A stretch of DNA of 64,000 bases. It comes from Arthrobacter gallicola. Lineage in GTDB: Bacteria; Actinomycetota; Actinomycetes; Actinomycetales; Micrococcaceae. Of the stretch, positions 35,950 to 48,339 are shown in pieces. The DNA is taken from contig NZ_JACSQD010000003.1 in the NCBI RefSeq assembly GCF_014836775.1, positions 306,031 to 370,030 of the forward strand, read 5' to 3'. The position numbers and the translations under genes are program-made. Positions within the stretch are counted from its first letter, which is position 1, and every line of letters begins with the position of its first letter. Under the pieces are notes generated by a model, which saw nothing but the letters and a program-made list of their open reading frames with translations, was not told the origin of the DNA and did no database searches.

Positions 35950-36107
35950 TCTGCCGGAAATGATGAGTGATGCGTCACAGGGCTCCGTGGCTCCGGCAAT
36001 GACTGAAAATCGGAACAGCAACTGTGCGCCTGTCTCATCGCCTGTCCTGAAGGGGTCAAGCCCGCTGGCTGGGGAGTTCCGCCTCATCGCCCCTCGACTA
36101 TGTCCGG

Positions 36108-36113
36108 TAGGGT
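36108..36113 (+). promoter_or_regulatory. Probable leaderless -10 element for the 36.1-kb membrane gene
   Basis: TAGGGT is followed by GCCATT and then the GTG start at 36120, with no Shine-Dalgarno sequence. Confidence 0.6.
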
Positions 36114-36119
36114 GCCATT

Positions 36120-36545
36120 GTGTCAAGACCCCAAGATTCCCCGGCTCCCGCGTCCCGTCCGGCAGCAGTCATCATCATTTCCGTCGTCCTCGTCCTGGAA
36201 GCCCTAGGTCTTCTGGGGGTCGCAGCCTGGTATGTGTACAACCTGCTGACGGCCACGGCAACCTCCCTCGGGGGAGCGATCTTCAGCCTTATTCTCATTG
36301 TGGCGATCGCGGTATGGCTCCTGGTGGTGGGGCATTTCTTATTCCGTGGCATGCGCTGGACCCGGGCTGCGGCCCTGGTCTGGCAGCTCTTTATGATCGT
36401 GATCGCCGTGCCGACTATCCAGGGTGGAGTGGTCCTGGCCGGCCTGGTGCTGCTTCTTCCTGCCGCCGCGGTCCTTCTGTTGATCTTCACCAAACCAGTG
36501 ATCGCGTGGACCAGCGGCACCAAGGCGGAGCCCAAAACCTACTAA
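36120..36545 (+). CDS. Small four-helix membrane protein
   Basis: A 141-residue protein with a Pro-rich N-terminal tail and four transmembrane helices (about residues 16-38, 48-72, 80-100 and 105-125). No motif of a known transporter or enzyme is visible; it looks like the many small conserved actinobacterial integral proteins. The GTG start is set by the leaderless -10 element. It converges with the large FHA/FtsK gene, 51 bp away. Function unknown. Confidence 0.75.
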   Translation: MSRPQDSPAPASRPAAVIIISVVLVLEALGLLGVAAWYVYNLLTATATSLGGAIFSLILIVAIAVWLLVVGHFLFRGMRWTRAAALVWQLFMIVIAVPTIQGGVVLAGLVLLLPAAAVLLLIFTKPVIAWTSGTKAEPKTY

Positions 36546-36596
36546 GGCCCGGGGCGCCGTACCGGCACATCCTCCAGTTCCGGGGAGCCGGGGCAC

Positions 36597-39500
36597 CTAG
36601 GCCGGGCCGGCGAACTGAGTCTCGGTGACCCGTGTCCCCGCAATGAGATATCCCCGTCCAGGACGGGAGGGAGCATCGAGGTTCAGCCGCACCCCGAAAA
36701 ACTCGGCATCTGATGGTTGCTCCGGAGCAAGAAGTGCGCCCCTGGGGTCAGACCGCAGCCGTGCTGCGGCGGGCAGGCGGGAGGCCAGACCGAAGCCGGG
36801 GACTGCCGCCAGCACCAGTCTGGCCCCGTGGTCGAGGAACTGCGTCAAACGGGCATGCGCCTCCAAGGGAAGCCGGTCAGCGTCGTCGACCAGGATCAGG
36901 CAGTTACGGGCGCCGCCGTCTCCGGGACCGGGACTTGGTCTGCTGGCTCCTGGTCCGCTGTCTCCTGGGCCTGGAACCGGTCTGCTGGCTCCTGGTTCAC
37001 CGTTGGCGGACTCCGCCGTTGTGGGCGCCGGCGCAAGCCACCCTGAATCGAAGCGGTGGACCTCCATGTCCTGTCCTGCGGCACGCTCGAACTGACGCAG
37101 AAGCGTTGTCCTGCCTGATCCGGACGGACCAAGGACCAGAAACGCGGTGCCGGACGGCAGATACGCCTCGGCCGTATCCAACTCGTCACCGTGCAGTCCG
37201 AGGGGGAACCGGTCAGGGCCGGAGACCGGTGCGAGGTCTTCCGGTCCTGTGTAGGCGGGCAGCTCTTCCACGCGCTGCGGCGGCACAGTGCCTTCCGGTA
37301 ATGGGGTGTGAATGACGTCCCGGGGCGGCTCGCCGCATTGCGCCACCGCACCCGCCGGGGCTCCAATTCGCCCCTGGACGTAGGCCCGCCCGGGAATCGA
37401 TTCCATCGGCGGCATCCGGGGCCAGGCCACGAGCGCGTCATCCGGGAGGCCGGCTGGAAACCAGAGCCGGTTTGGGACCAGCTGGAAGAACCGTGCGGTC
37501 GGCAGTTCTCTGTTGCCATTGATCACCAGGCAGACGTCCGCAGCTTCGCCGTCCCGGACCAAACCGAGCATTTCATCTTCGGAGCTCGAGAACCGGCTGG
37601 ACCGAAAAGCGTCCTGCCACCGGCCCCAGCCGGATACCAGGAGCGTGATTCCCGCGGAACTGGAACTGCCGCTGCCGTTTCGTCCGCGGGCCAGGCGCTG
37701 GAGGACGATACCGCCAAGGACACTGACCAGGCGGGCGGCTCTGCGCGTTTCGTGCGGTGCGACGTACGCCCCCGTCTGCGCGTGGCCTGCGGTCCACGCA
37801 AGTGATCCGTCTCCGTCGAGTACATAAAGGTACCGGCCAGGCAGAGCCGAGAGCTGCTCGGCTGCCAGAAGTGCCGTGGCGGTTTCCGTGCCTGACGCCG
37901 GCGGCCCCACCAGGGCCAGATGTGAATCCCGGTGGGGGTTCCACTCGAGCACATCCTGGGACTGTTGTTCCGGCCGGTCTGCCAATCCCAGCACCACGGC
38001 GCGGCCAGAGTCTGTGTTTCCCAGGAGCCGGGACCTGTGGGGGAGCGCATTCGGCAGCGGCGGCTGGACCGGGGGCTGCGCCCGCGCTGGGTAGCCGGCG
38101 TCGGCTGCTGCGGAAATCACCGCCTCCACCAGCTCTTCGAGACTCCTGCCGGGAGGCCTCCCGCGCCGGTCCAGCGGAGTAGAGAGGTATTGAGCCAGTG
38201 TCTGGAGTGGCGGAGGCGGACTGCCAGGGCTGGACCCGGTCGAGCTGACCCTCAGCGGGATCGGTGGGTCCCCTGCCTTGCGCAGTATGGCCATGCCGGG
38301 GGAGGATGCCGGGATGTCCGCAGCATCGTCACATCCCACCACGTCGCGGGATTCCATGGCCGACTGAACACGGAGGCAGACCGAGGTGGAGATGTTGGCG
38401 CGGATGTCCGCAGTGACCGCACCCTGCGGGCGCTGAGTGGCCAGGACAAGATGCAGGCCCAGTGACCGGCCGAGTACGGCTATCCGCATCAACTCGGCAA
38501 CGGCCGTGGGCACGGCGTCTGCGAGCATCCGGAATTCATCGATGACGACAACCAGGCGGGGAAGGGTTTTCGAAACTGGGGCGCTGCTGTTAAAGCCGTC
38601 CAGGTCACTGGCCTCTGCAGCTGCCAGCAGCGCCTCCCTGCGCTTGAGCTCGGATCTGAGGGACGCCAGCGTCCGGGCGACGTTTTCGCCGGACAAGTCT
38701 GTGAGGAAACCCGCGGTATGCGGCAGGCGGGCCAGGGGAGCGAGCCCGGAACCGCCCTTGAAGTCGATAAGGAGAAAGTTCAGCCGGGTCGGGGGGACGG
38801 CAGCGGCTAAGGAGGCAACGAACGTCCGCAGGAGCTCGGACTTTCCCGAGCCAGTCGTTCCGGCAATGAGGAAATGTGGTCCATCCGCCACAAGGTCCAG
38901 GGACACCGCTGCCGTCCCGTGATGGCCGAGAGCTGCCCTGGCTGACCCGCTGCGGGCCCACGAGGCGGCCATATGTCCGCTGGACATGGGGAAAGGGTCC
39001 CTTGGTACGGACCGCCGCGCATTGTGCTTTTGTGCGGATGCCAGGAGGGCGGAGGTGCGGTGGAAGGCCCGGGGTCCGATGAGGTCCGGACGAAAAGCCT
39101 GCTCCATGCCGTCCATCAGGAGGACGCCGCCGTCTTCGGAGAGCAGGATGGAGCCAGGGCCGCCGCCGGCGTCAGCTTGGGACCCGCCGGTCCCGTCCGG
39201 TTCGATCCCGACGAGGAAGACCGCCGTCTGGCGGATCGCCTCGGGCAGCGCTGCCCGGAGAAGACCGGCGTCCGCAGCGGCTGACGGAGGTGCAAGGACA
39301 GTCAGCGGGGCGCAGGAATCCTGGCCGGCGATCCCCTGGATGGCCGCGGCTGCGGCTGGGACGTCGCTTACGGCTAGGAGCTGGACTCCAGGCAGCAGCC
39401 TTGCATCGCAGACGAAGCGGTTGACTTCGCGGCACAGAAGGATCACTGGGCCCGCTCCTCCAGGAGGGTGCGAGGCTAACTGAAGCAGCACAGAGCGGAG

Positions 39501-40652
39501 CATTCCCATTGTCTCTGCGACTGGGCCGGTAATCCGGATGTCGGCTCCGGGAACGGGGGACAAGGTAATGGGGACATCGTCCAGCCGCGGAGGCACCCAA
39601 TCTTCCCTGGGTGCCTGCAGCACGATATTGGCGGGCATGGATCCGGTCCCGAGGCGAAGTCCGTAAACCGCCGGGCCACCGTCGGTGCAGGAGTGTAGCG
39701 GCGGGCTGGTCAGGGGCGGCTCTCCCGCCCGCAGGCGCAGGGTCGACTGGAGGACCGCGACAGCACGGTCCCCGGCAGTGGGGTGGGCGAGCCGCCGCCG
39801 CGCCGCGTCCTGTGCGGCGGTCCTGGACACCGCCGCACGGAACTGCCTCCTCCTGCGCCTGAATCCTGCGAAACCCGCGAAGGCTGTTAGGGCCGTGACG
39901 GCCGAGAATGCCAGGAATATCCACATGCCTGTGGTCATGGCAAGCACCACGCCCAGCCCAAGAGCAAGAACCGCCGCTGCCAGCAGCCCCGGGTTATGCG
40001 CTGCCGGTGGCTGCATCGGTACCGTAAGCGGTCCGGCGGAGTTCCGCCCGCCCCCGGGGAGGCGGGCGGAGGCGGGGACACAGATTCGGAACGTGGTGTT
40101 CCCTGCCAAGACCCGCGACTCTGTGGTGAGCTCAGCCGTGCCGATACGGCTTCCATCAACCCACACGCCGTTCTGTGATGCCGCGTCGGTTATCCGGACA
40201 CCCCTCGCGTCGACTGTCAGTTCTGCATGCAGGCGCGAAAGTGCCGGGTCCCTTAGTTCAATCGGGATGCTGCCGGCGGAAAGCGTCAGGCCGGGACGGC
40301 CCAACCGGTATCGGCCTTGGCGCAGCTCGATGACCCGGCCGGCGTCGGGGCCGCTGTGGGTTACGAGAACCAAGCCCGGCGGATCAGTTGCGGGCGTTCT
40401 CCGGGAGCGCGCTGTTGGTGCCAGGACGACGCCGTTGGGGAGCGAAAGGACGGGAGTGGACAGCGGTGCCAACGGCTGCCCATCGGCGGCGTAGGGGCCT
40501 GGGCCGAAGGTCTGCTCCAACGTCTCGGCAAGGTCTGCACAGGAGGACATTGCTGTTGAATCGATCACGAGGGGTACAGCCTGGCACCCCCCGCCCGACC
40601 CGTGAAGTGCCGACTTTGCCGGAGGCAGGACAAGTATGGCATGAATGTCCAC
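36597..40652 (-). CDS. FHA-FtsK ATPase with EssC-like (type VII secretion) architecture
   Basis: A 1351-residue membrane ATPase. An N-terminal ubiquitin-like region is followed by an FHA domain (about 106-190; GRYRLGRPG, LSRLHAELTV, NGVWVDG), two transmembrane helices (about 222-262), and three FtsK/SpoIIIE-type modules. The first has an intact Walker A (GTTGSGKS, about 598-605), LLIDFKGGSGL and Walker B VVVIDEF. The second (GPPASGTET, about 915) and third (GPSGSGRT, about 1175) lack the P-loop lysine. This is the layout of firmicute EssC rather than of the FtsK DNA translocase. I start at GTG 40652: AGGAGG lies 6 bases upstream. No WXG100 or other ESX gene is adjacent. Confidence 0.82.
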   Translation of the reverse strand: MDIHAILVLPPAKSALHGSGGGCQAVPLVIDSTAMSSCADLAETLEQTFGPGPYAADGQPLAPLSTPVLSLPNGVVLAPTARSRRTPATDPPGLVLVTHSGPDAGRVIELRQGRYRLGRPGLTLSAGSIPIELRDPALSRLHAELTVDARGVRITDAASQNGVWVDGSRIGTAELTTESRVLAGNTTFRICVPASARLPGGGRNSAGPLTVPMQPPAAHNPGLLAAAVLALGLGVVLAMTTGMWIFLAFSAVTALTAFAGFAGFRRRRRQFRAAVSRTAAQDAARRRLAHPTAGDRAVAVLQSTLRLRAGEPPLTSPPLHSCTDGGPAVYGLRLGTGSMPANIVLQAPREDWVPPRLDDVPITLSPVPGADIRITGPVAETMGMLRSVLLQLASHPPGGAGPVILLCREVNRFVCDARLLPGVQLLAVSDVPAAAAAIQGIAGQDSCAPLTVLAPPSAAADAGLLRAALPEAIRQTAVFLVGIEPDGTGGSQADAGGGPGSILLSEDGGVLLMDGMEQAFRPDLIGPRAFHRTSALLASAQKHNARRSVPRDPFPMSSGHMAASWARSGSARAALGHHGTAAVSLDLVADGPHFLIAGTTGSGKSELLRTFVASLAAAVPPTRLNFLLIDFKGGSGLAPLARLPHTAGFLTDLSGENVARTLASLRSELKRREALLAAAEASDLDGFNSSAPVSKTLPRLVVVIDEFRMLADAVPTAVAELMRIAVLGRSLGLHLVLATQRPQGAVTADIRANISTSVCLRVQSAMESRDVVGCDDAADIPASSPGMAILRKAGDPPIPLRVSSTGSSPGSPPPPLQTLAQYLSTPLDRRGRPPGRSLEELVEAVISAAADAGYPARAQPPVQPPLPNALPHRSRLLGNTDSGRAVVLGLADRPEQQSQDVLEWNPHRDSHLALVGPPASGTETATALLAAEQLSALPGRYLYVLDGDGSLAWTAGHAQTGAYVAPHETRRAARLVSVLGGIVLQRLARGRNGSGSSSSAGITLLVSGWGRWQDAFRSSRFSSSEDEMLGLVRDGEAADVCLVINGNRELPTARFFQLVPNRLWFPAGLPDDALVAWPRMPPMESIPGRAYVQGRIGAPAGAVAQCGEPPRDVIHTPLPEGTVPPQRVEELPAYTGPEDLAPVSGPDRFPLGLHGDELDTAEAYLPSGTAFLVLGPSGSGRTTLLRQFERAAGQDMEVHRFDSGWLAPAPTTAESANGEPGASRPVPGPGDSGPGASRPSPGPGDGGARNCLILVDDADRLPLEAHARLTQFLDHGARLVLAAVPGFGLASRLPAAARLRSDPRGALLAPEQPSDAEFFGVRLNLDAPSRPGRGYLIAGTRVTETQFAGPA
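36930..36998 (-). repeat. Pro/Gly-rich repeat inside the third ATPase module
   Basis: A run of related units (GGTCTGCTGGCTCCTGGT occurs twice on the plus strand) encodes a PGPGDSGPGASRP-type linker between the degenerate P-loop and the LVDDADRL segment. It is in frame and probably a flexible insert. Confidence 0.65.
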
Positions 40653-40841
40653 GGTGAGCCTCCTGATGGCGATTGGCAAGGTTGGGAGTGAGAGTATCTG
40701 TCCTTCTCCGGATCTGGAGGACGGGAGAGGGTCCTGTGGATAACGGATCCAACCGGCCCGGCCTGCTCAAAACTGCAGGTGATACCCGGAGGTAGACTTC
40801 AATGTGGGGGAATCTGAGAAGCTCTTTGTGGAAAGGTCTGT

Positions 40842-42887
40842 GTGTCCCAGGAATTACTAGCTGCCCCCGGGCGGCAGGCGCGTCCTGCCGATCGAGTGTC
40901 CTACCGTCCCGAGGTGCAGGGCCTTCGCGCGCTCGCCGTGCTCATGGTGGTGACCTACCACGTCTGGTTCGGACGTGTCTCCGGTGGCGTCGACATCTTC
41001 CTCCTCATCTCTGCGTTCCTGCTGACCCTTTCTTTTGTCCGGAAGGTCGAAGCAGGTAAGCCATTGGATTTGGTGCGCTACTGGCTGCACCTGTTCAAGC
41101 GCCTGCTCCCCGCCGTCGTCGTGGTTATTCTGGCCGTCCTCGCCGCCACCGCGGCCTTCGTGCCCAAGTCCAGATGGACAGAAATCCTGGACCAGGCGTT
41201 CTCTTCCCTGCTCTACTTCCAGAACTGGGTCCTGGCTGCCAACTCCGTTGACTACTACGCAGCAGACCAGAGTGTCGCGAGTCCGCTGCAGCACTTCTGG
41301 TCGCTGTCCGTCCAGGGACAGGTCTTTATCCTTTGGCCCCTCCTCTTCGCGTTGGCAGCCGTCATCGCCCGGGCCACGAAAATCCGGTACCGCCGTGTGG
41401 TGCTGATGGTCTTTGGTGCCCTCTTTGCCGTCTCGCTGGCGTTCTCCATCCATGAGACCTATACCAACCAGGTGCACGCGTACTTCGATACGCGGACCCG
41501 CCTGTGGGAGTTCGCCTTCGGCACCCTGCTGGCGCTCGCCCTGCCGTACCTGAAACTGCCTCGCCCGGTGCGGATTGCCGCCGGTTGGGTGGGGCTCGCC
41601 GCCATGCTGTCCGGCGGCTTCATCCTGGATGTCCAGGGAGAGTTCCCCGGCTACGTTGCCCTCTGGCCGCTGGTGGCCGCAGCCCTCGTCATCGTGGCCG
41701 GACAGACCGGGAGTGTGTTTGGCGCGGATCGGTTCCTGAGCTGGAAGCCGCTGATCCGGCTGGGTGACATGTCCTATGCGCTCTACCTCTGGCACTGGCC
41801 CGTGCTGATCATCTATTTGATCTGGAGGGACAGGGAAGAGGTCGGACTGTACGGGGGCACGGCGATCATTGGCCTCTCTCTGGTCCTGGCATACTTCACC
41901 ACGAAGTTTGTGGAGCGCCCGCTGCGCTCACTGGCCTGGGCGGATGCAAAGAAACGCCGTGCCGGAGTCGTGGTCGCTGTGTGTCTGGCGTTGGTGGCCG
42001 GACCGGTCCTGGGCTGGAAGGGCGGCCTAGAGTTGCAGAAACAGCGTGTTGAGGCTGAAGCTCTTCGGAATAATCCCGGGGCCCGTGTGCTGGCGAACGA
42101 CTACGTAGACGAACGCTTTCCGGGAGCTCCCGTCTTGCCTCTACCGAGTTCAGTTAACTCCGAATGGGCAGGGTTGGATGGTGACTGCGGGGCGTATGAG
42201 GACCGACCGACAGATCCTGTTCTAGCAGAACACTGTTTGGGCACTGATCGGCAGGACTACAGCAAGACCATTTTGGTACTGGGCGATTCGCACTCACAGC
42301 AATGGCTCGGGGCTATCAAACCAATGGCTGAGGAACGAAACTACCGGGTTATTGCGGTGCTGCTGGGGGCCTGCCCCTTCGGCGTGCCGAATGATGCGCG
42401 CCGCGCAGAGTGCAACGACTTTAATGAGGCCGTGCTTCGCTACGCCAAGGAGCTTCGGCCCGACGCGGTCCTGGCGGTGGGCACGGCGGCCGATGCGGTG
42501 GAACCCATGGACACCGTGGTGGCCGGGTTGCCGGATGCAGCCATGGATCTGGCCGGCCACGGCATCCCGGTCATCGGCATCCGTGACAACCCGCGCTTTC
42601 CGGACAACATGATCCAGTGTGCGGAATCGCATGGCATTTTTGCCGAGGAATGCACCGCACCCCTAACGGACAAACTCGCGGATTCGGCCGAAATGGCGGC
42701 GACTTTCGATGCCATCCAGGGGCTGGCACTGCTGGACATGACGGACCTCATTTGTCCTCAGGGCCTCTGCCTGCCGACAGTCGGCAACGTTTTTGTCTAC
42801 ATGGACAGCAACCACCTGACCGCTACTTATACGGCGTCCATGGGAGCCGAATTCGACCGGCGCTTCCACGCTGCGGTCCATTGGTGA
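40842..42887 (+). CDS. OafA-type membrane acyltransferase with SGNH domain
   Basis: A 681-residue protein. The N-terminal acyltransferase-3 domain (residues about 20-380) has ten or so helices and the YHVWFGRVSGGVDIFLLISAF segment with the catalytic His. The C-terminal extracytoplasmic SGNH domain carries VLGDSHSQQW (catalytic Ser) and ends with the DSNHLT block (Asp/His). This two-domain type O-acylates surface glycans or peptidoglycan. It begins the galactan gene run, so its acceptor may be the exported galactan; that is inference. The start is GTG at 40842, with GGAAAGG about 7 bases before. Confidence 0.9.
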   Translation: MSQELLAAPGRQARPADRVSYRPEVQGLRALAVLMVVTYHVWFGRVSGGVDIFLLISAFLLTLSFVRKVEAGKPLDLVRYWLHLFKRLLPAVVVVILAVLAATAAFVPKSRWTEILDQAFSSLLYFQNWVLAANSVDYYAADQSVASPLQHFWSLSVQGQVFILWPLLFALAAVIARATKIRYRRVVLMVFGALFAVSLAFSIHETYTNQVHAYFDTRTRLWEFAFGTLLALALPYLKLPRPVRIAAGWVGLAAMLSGGFILDVQGEFPGYVALWPLVAAALVIVAGQTGSVFGADRFLSWKPLIRLGDMSYALYLWHWPVLIIYLIWRDREEVGLYGGTAIIGLSLVLAYFTTKFVERPLRSLAWADAKKRRAGVVVAVCLALVAGPVLGWKGGLELQKQRVEAEALRNNPGARVLANDYVDERFPGAPVLPLPSSVNSEWAGLDGDCGAYEDRPTDPVLAEHCLGTDRQDYSKTILVLGDSHSQQWLGAIKPMAEERNYRVIAVLLGACPFGVPNDARRAECNDFNEAVLRYAKELRPDAVLAVGTAADAVEPMDTVVAGLPDAAMDLAGHGIPVIGIRDNPRFPDNMIQCAESHGIFAEECTAPLTDKLADSAEMAATFDAIQGLALLDMTDLICPQGLCLPTVGNVFVYMDSNHLTATYTASMGAEFDRRFHAAVHW

Positions 42888-46171
<3,284 letters not shown>

Positions 46172-46179
46172 GTTTGTCA

Positions 46180-47046
46180 ATGGACGCACTGGAAACACCG
46201 GGGCGGGGAGCGGGACTCGCGGATATCGTAAGGTCCCGCTTCCTCCTAAAGCTGCTCGTTTCGAAGGAATTGAAGGTACGTTACCGAGGATCGGTCCTGG
46301 GACTGCTTTGGTCTTACGTCAAGCCCGGCGTTCAGTTCATCGTTTTTTACATCGCGCTGGGTGTATTCCTCGGACTCGAGCAGAGCGACCGTAACCCGGG
46401 CGGTCTGCCGAATTACGCCATTTACCTCTTCGCCGGAATTGTGCTGATCAACTTCTTTACGGAAGCCCTGGGTAACGCATCCAGATCGATCGTCGGCAAC
46501 GGCAGCCTGATCAAGAAGATCTACCTCCCCAGGCAGCTCTTCCCGGTGGCGTCCGTCTGGGTCTCGGGAGTGCATTTCATTCCCCAGCTCCTGATCCTCA
46601 TAGTGGCCTGCCTGTTTAATGGATGGCGGCCCAACCCGCTGCAGCTGGCCGCCGCAGTAGGCGGGTTCATCGTCGTGGGACTGCTCGCTACGGGGCTTGG
46701 ACTTCTTTTCGGCGCCATCAACGTGTACTTCCGTGATGCCGAAAATCTGGTCGACATGCTGCTGATGATTGCGACCTGGGCGTCTCCGGTCCTCTACTCG
46801 TGGGTCAAGGTCCGCGAGCAGCTGGGAACGACGTTCTTCAACCTGTACCAGTTGAATCCCCTGACTGTCGGGGTAGAGACATTCCACTACGCTTTCTGGC
46901 TGCCCACCACTGACGGCGCCGAGGCAGTTCCACCCCACCTGCTGTCATTCTGGCTGCCGGTTGCCCTGGTCCTTTCAGCTGCGGTCCTGCTGCTGGGCCA
47001 ACTCGTCTTCCGGCGGCTCGAAGGCCGTTTCGCCCAGGAGCTCTGA
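46180..47046 (+). CDS. wzm: Polysaccharide ABC transporter permease (Wzm)
   Basis: A 288-residue ABC-2 permease with about six helices. The KELKVRYRGSVLGLLWSYVKPGVQFIVF start segment is diagnostic of the Wzm/RfbD type, which flips lipid-linked polysaccharide across the membrane. In mycobacteria Rv3783 with Rv3781 exports lipid-linked galactan. I start at ATG 46180; a TTG at 46174 is also in frame and the ribosome-binding site is weak. It sits 8 bp after glfT2 and 3 bp before wzt. Confidence 0.9.
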   Translation: MDALETPGRGAGLADIVRSRFLLKLLVSKELKVRYRGSVLGLLWSYVKPGVQFIVFYIALGVFLGLEQSDRNPGGLPNYAIYLFAGIVLINFFTEALGNASRSIVGNGSLIKKIYLPRQLFPVASVWVSGVHFIPQLLILIVACLFNGWRPNPLQLAAAVGGFIVVGLLATGLGLLFGAINVYFRDAENLVDMLLMIATWASPVLYSWVKVREQLGTTFFNLYQLNPLTVGVETFHYAFWLPTTDGAEAVPPHLLSFWLPVALVLSAAVLLLGQLVFRRLEGRFAQEL

Positions 47047-47049
47047 ACC

Positions 47050-47778
47050 GTGGCCAACGCCATCGAAGTACGCAACGTCAACAAACGATTCGTCCTGCGG
47101 CACACACGCTCAATGAAAGAGGCATTCGTGTGGCTCGCCAAAGGGCGCAAAGGAGATCTGAGCGAACGGTTTGACGCGCTGAAGGACATCTCGATCAACA
47201 TCGAACAGGGCGAAACGGTAGCGCTGCTCGGCCTTAATGGTTCCGGTAAATCCACGCTCCTGAAGCACATCTCCGGAGTGATGCGTCCGGATAGCGGGAC
47301 CGTCGGTACACGCGGACGTGTGGCCGGATTGATTGAGGTCGGGGCCGGCTTCCACCATGACCTCAGCGGACGGGACAACGTCTACCTCAACGGTGCAATT
47401 CTCGGGATGACCGAGGAAGAGATCAACGAGAAATTCGACTCGATCGTTGAGTTCTCGGAAATCGGACAGTTCATCGACACCGAGGTGAAGTTCTACTCCT
47501 CCGGCATGTACCTGCGGCTGGCTTTCTCTGTAGCCGTGCACACTGACCCTGAGGTTTTCCTCGTGGACGAAATCCTTGCCGTGGGTGACGAGCCCTTCCA
47601 GAAGAAGTGCATCGACAAGATCAAGGAACTGGCTGGGGAGGGGAAGACTCTGGTGGTTGTGAGCCACGACCTGGATCTGGTCTCTCGTATCTGTGAGCGG
47701 GGCGTCCTCCTTGAGCACGGCCAGATCGTCATGGACGGTCCGGTGGGTGACGTCGTTGCCCGCCTGCGTGGACAGTAG
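47050..47778 (+). CDS. wzt: Polysaccharide ABC transporter ATPase (Wzt)
   Basis: A 242-residue ABC ATPase: Walker A LLGLNGSGKSTLL, signature region FYSSGMYLRLAFS, Walker B VFLVDEILAVGDEPF. It lacks the C-terminal carbohydrate-binding domain of some O-antigen Wzt proteins, as does mycobacterial Rv3781. GTG 47050 has GGAG 8 bases upstream. It ends the glf-glfT2-wzm-wzt operon; an inverted repeat follows within 40 bases. Confidence 0.93.
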   Translation: MANAIEVRNVNKRFVLRHTRSMKEAFVWLAKGRKGDLSERFDALKDISINIEQGETVALLGLNGSGKSTLLKHISGVMRPDSGTVGTRGRVAGLIEVGAGFHHDLSGRDNVYLNGAILGMTEEEINEKFDSIVEFSEIGQFIDTEVKFYSSGMYLRLAFSVAVHTDPEVFLVDEILAVGDEPFQKKCIDKIKELAGEGKTLVVVSHDLDLVSRICERGVLLEHGQIVMDGPVGDVVARLRGQ

Positions 47779-47816
47779 TTGTACTGAGACAGGACGTTGT
47801 TTACACGTGAACACGT

Positions 47817-47870
47817 GAAGACCTCTTAGGTTGGTGTCTGCGAAAACTAACCGATTCCTAAGAGGTCTTC
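47817..47870. repeat. 14-bp inverted repeat after wzt
   Basis: GAAGACCTCTTAGG and CCTAAGAGGTCTTC form perfect 14-bp arms around a 26-base loop. It could be a terminator for the galactan operon or, given the decayed element beside it, the end of an old insertion sequence. A short direct repeat (ACACGTGA twice) lies just before the left arm. Confidence 0.75.
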
Positions 47871-48339
47871 ATGTCCACCGTAATGCCCGTCTGGCCCCCC
47901 CCGCCGGAAGCATGATCCTGGTTCAGTGCGTCATCTCAGGCCGCCCCGGAGCGCACGTCGCGAAGGAAAAGGTATTTTTCGGCCTACCGCTAACCGCTGA
48001 GCGAATCGCTACCGGACGATGGGCCAGCATGTTTACAGGACCGTTCCTTCCGCCCGAGAACCTGCCTGCACGTCCAGCCCGGAGAAAACGCCGCTGGGCA
48101 TTTCCCGTGGGTGCCGGAAGGGATCTGACGGCATGGTCAGCGGGTCATTGTCGACGGCGCGGTGAGACTGAAATACGCCGGTTGGTTACCGCAGGACGAA
48201 GTGTCCGGCTGGAGCCTATCGCTGGTCTAGCAATGTCGGGCGTAGATGTATCGCGAGTTTTCTCCACGCGCTTTGCAAGGTCCATGCGTGATGATCCGGC
48301 CTCTGGCCTGCTCTAAAGTCGGTTAGGTCATGGGGAGCG
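47871..48339. other. Degraded DNA downstream of the IS110-type relic
   Basis: About 470 bases without a credible gene. Plus-strand open frames here show no family resemblance. Reading the minus strand, the segment looks like further decayed mobile-element DNA beyond the transposase C-terminus, but I could not anchor it to a protein domain. Confidence 0.4.

Larger units (their letters stand above)
35798..36119. other. Intergenic region upstream of whiB1
   Basis: About 320 bases between whiB1 (minus) and a small membrane-protein gene (plus). It holds a CRP-like dyad at 35838-35853, a GC-rich hairpin at 35871-35888, a TGTCATGACA palindrome at about 35908-35917, a GTTAAC-type repeat at 35934-35949 and, at the right edge, the -10 element of the next gene. 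No ORF looks real. Confidence 0.6.

Noticed and set aside
40653..40841. Possible WXG100 gene beside the EssC-like ATPase
   Set aside because: The gap is too short, and the frames around it lack the WxG motif and helical pattern; none found on the other side either.
47831..48316. 161-codon plus-strand frame after wzt
   Set aside because: It lies in decayed mobile-element DNA, starts inside an inverted repeat and resembles no protein family.
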